From NCBI RefSeq assembly GCF_047495555.1, contig NZ_CP166866.1, positions 2,175,950 through 2,239,949 on the forward strand: 64,000 bases of DNA. Direction: 5' to 3'. A model generated the notes under the pieces. That model was not told the origin of the DNA, did no database searches, and was given only the letters and a program-made list of their open reading frames with translations. The position numbers and the translations under genes were made by a program. Below, piece by piece: positions 63,877 through 64,000 of the stretch (positions are counted from its first letter, which is position 1; the number at the start of each line of letters is the position of its first letter). This stretch comes from Methanobacterium_D sp040373355 (GTDB lineage: Archaea > Methanobacteriota > Methanobacteria > Methanobacteriales > Methanobacteriaceae).

Positions 63877-64000
63877 ATGTTTAAAAAACCAATGATATGC
63901 GCTCCAATTGTTGAAAAAGAATTCTCCCTTGTTCTGCAATCAGTAGATAAAGCTATTAAATTAGGTGCCGATATTCTGGAATTTAGAATTGATACTCTCA
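63877..64000 (+). CDS. aroD: 3-dehydroquinate dehydratase, type I (5' part only)
   Basis: The first 41 residues are visible: MFKKPMICAPIVEKEFSLVL and then KLGADILEFRIDTL, which contains the ExR motif typical of type I dehydroquinate dehydratase. It would produce 3-dehydroshikimate, the substrate of aroE at 57646. Weak ribosome-binding site AAGGGT. The gene continues past the window. Confidence 0.88.
   Translation, partial: MFKKPMICAPIVEKEFSLVLQSVDKAIKLGADILEFRIDTL

Overview
The window is a low-GC chromosomal segment of a methanogenic archaeon of the order Methanobacteriales, most likely Methanobacterium or a close relative. The evidence is the archaeal ribosomal super-operon order (L3-L4-L23-L2-S19-L22-S3-L29-SUI1-Rpp29-S17-L14-L24-S4e-L5-S14-S8-L6-L32e-L19e), two archaeal histones, RadB, split RNA polymerase subunit E, aIF2-gamma and aIF5B, an F420-dependent NADP reductase, archaetidylinositol-phosphate synthase, HMG-CoA reductase, and large soluble or membrane multi-PAS histidine kinases typical of this genus. 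Shine-Dalgarno sites of the form GGAGG or GGTGAT sit 3-8 nt before the starts, and TTG/GTG starts are common (rps14, rps19, trpS, infB, argH, rpoE, npdG).

Layout. 1-10860 (minus): ribosomal protein operon headed by a SPOUT-fold methyltransferase-like gene. 11066-20413: METTL5-like methyltransferase, pycA-birA, rtcA, an SelA-like PLP protein with a NYN-domain protein, several small conserved proteins, AIP synthase, Sua5. 20734-23840: five-PAS histidine kinase plus response regulator, followed by the tail of a dead response regulator in opposite orientation. 24453-33451: radB, aminotransferase, a multiply frameshifted hydrolase pseudogene, ABCE1, nitroreductase, histone, YbhB-like protein, KH-PP-loop ATPase, a tiny membrane protein. 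33676-43091 (minus): histidine-kinase remnant, argH, then an information-processing cluster (S27ae, S24e, dephospho-CoA kinase, Spt4, RpoE, Ppa, PIN protein, aIF2-gamma, S6e, aIF5B, Ndk, L24e, S28e, L7ae). 43651-63524: second histone, thrC, membrane histidine kinase, SpoIIM-like protein, trpS, endA, hexuloisomerase, npdG, TIM-barrel protein, PIN-ATPase-KH protein, hisI-hisS, protein-only RNase P homolog (HARP), aroE, TatD-like hydrolase, VIT-like protein, HepT-like protein, hmgA, and sucD with an unrecognised partner. The window ends inside aroD.

Most genes are housekeeping. The main unexplained signal is non-coding: three intergenic tracts of about 130-150 bp (499-632, 43208-43340 with an enclosing arm from 43200, and 58471-58620) consist almost wholly of back-to-back short AT-rich hairpins. 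Two share a recurring AAAATC(N3-5)GATTTT core and apparently the same folding plan, in which an enclosing stem surrounds two hairpins and is preceded by AAGCTT. One overlaps the 3' end of aroE. A second theme is gene decay: a histidine-kinase remnant, a response-regulator remnant, an alpha/beta-hydrolase pseudogene, a probable frameshift at the start of a PIN-domain gene, and a HepT-like protein without its catalytic motif. No tRNA, rRNA, CRISPR array or insertion sequence was recognised.
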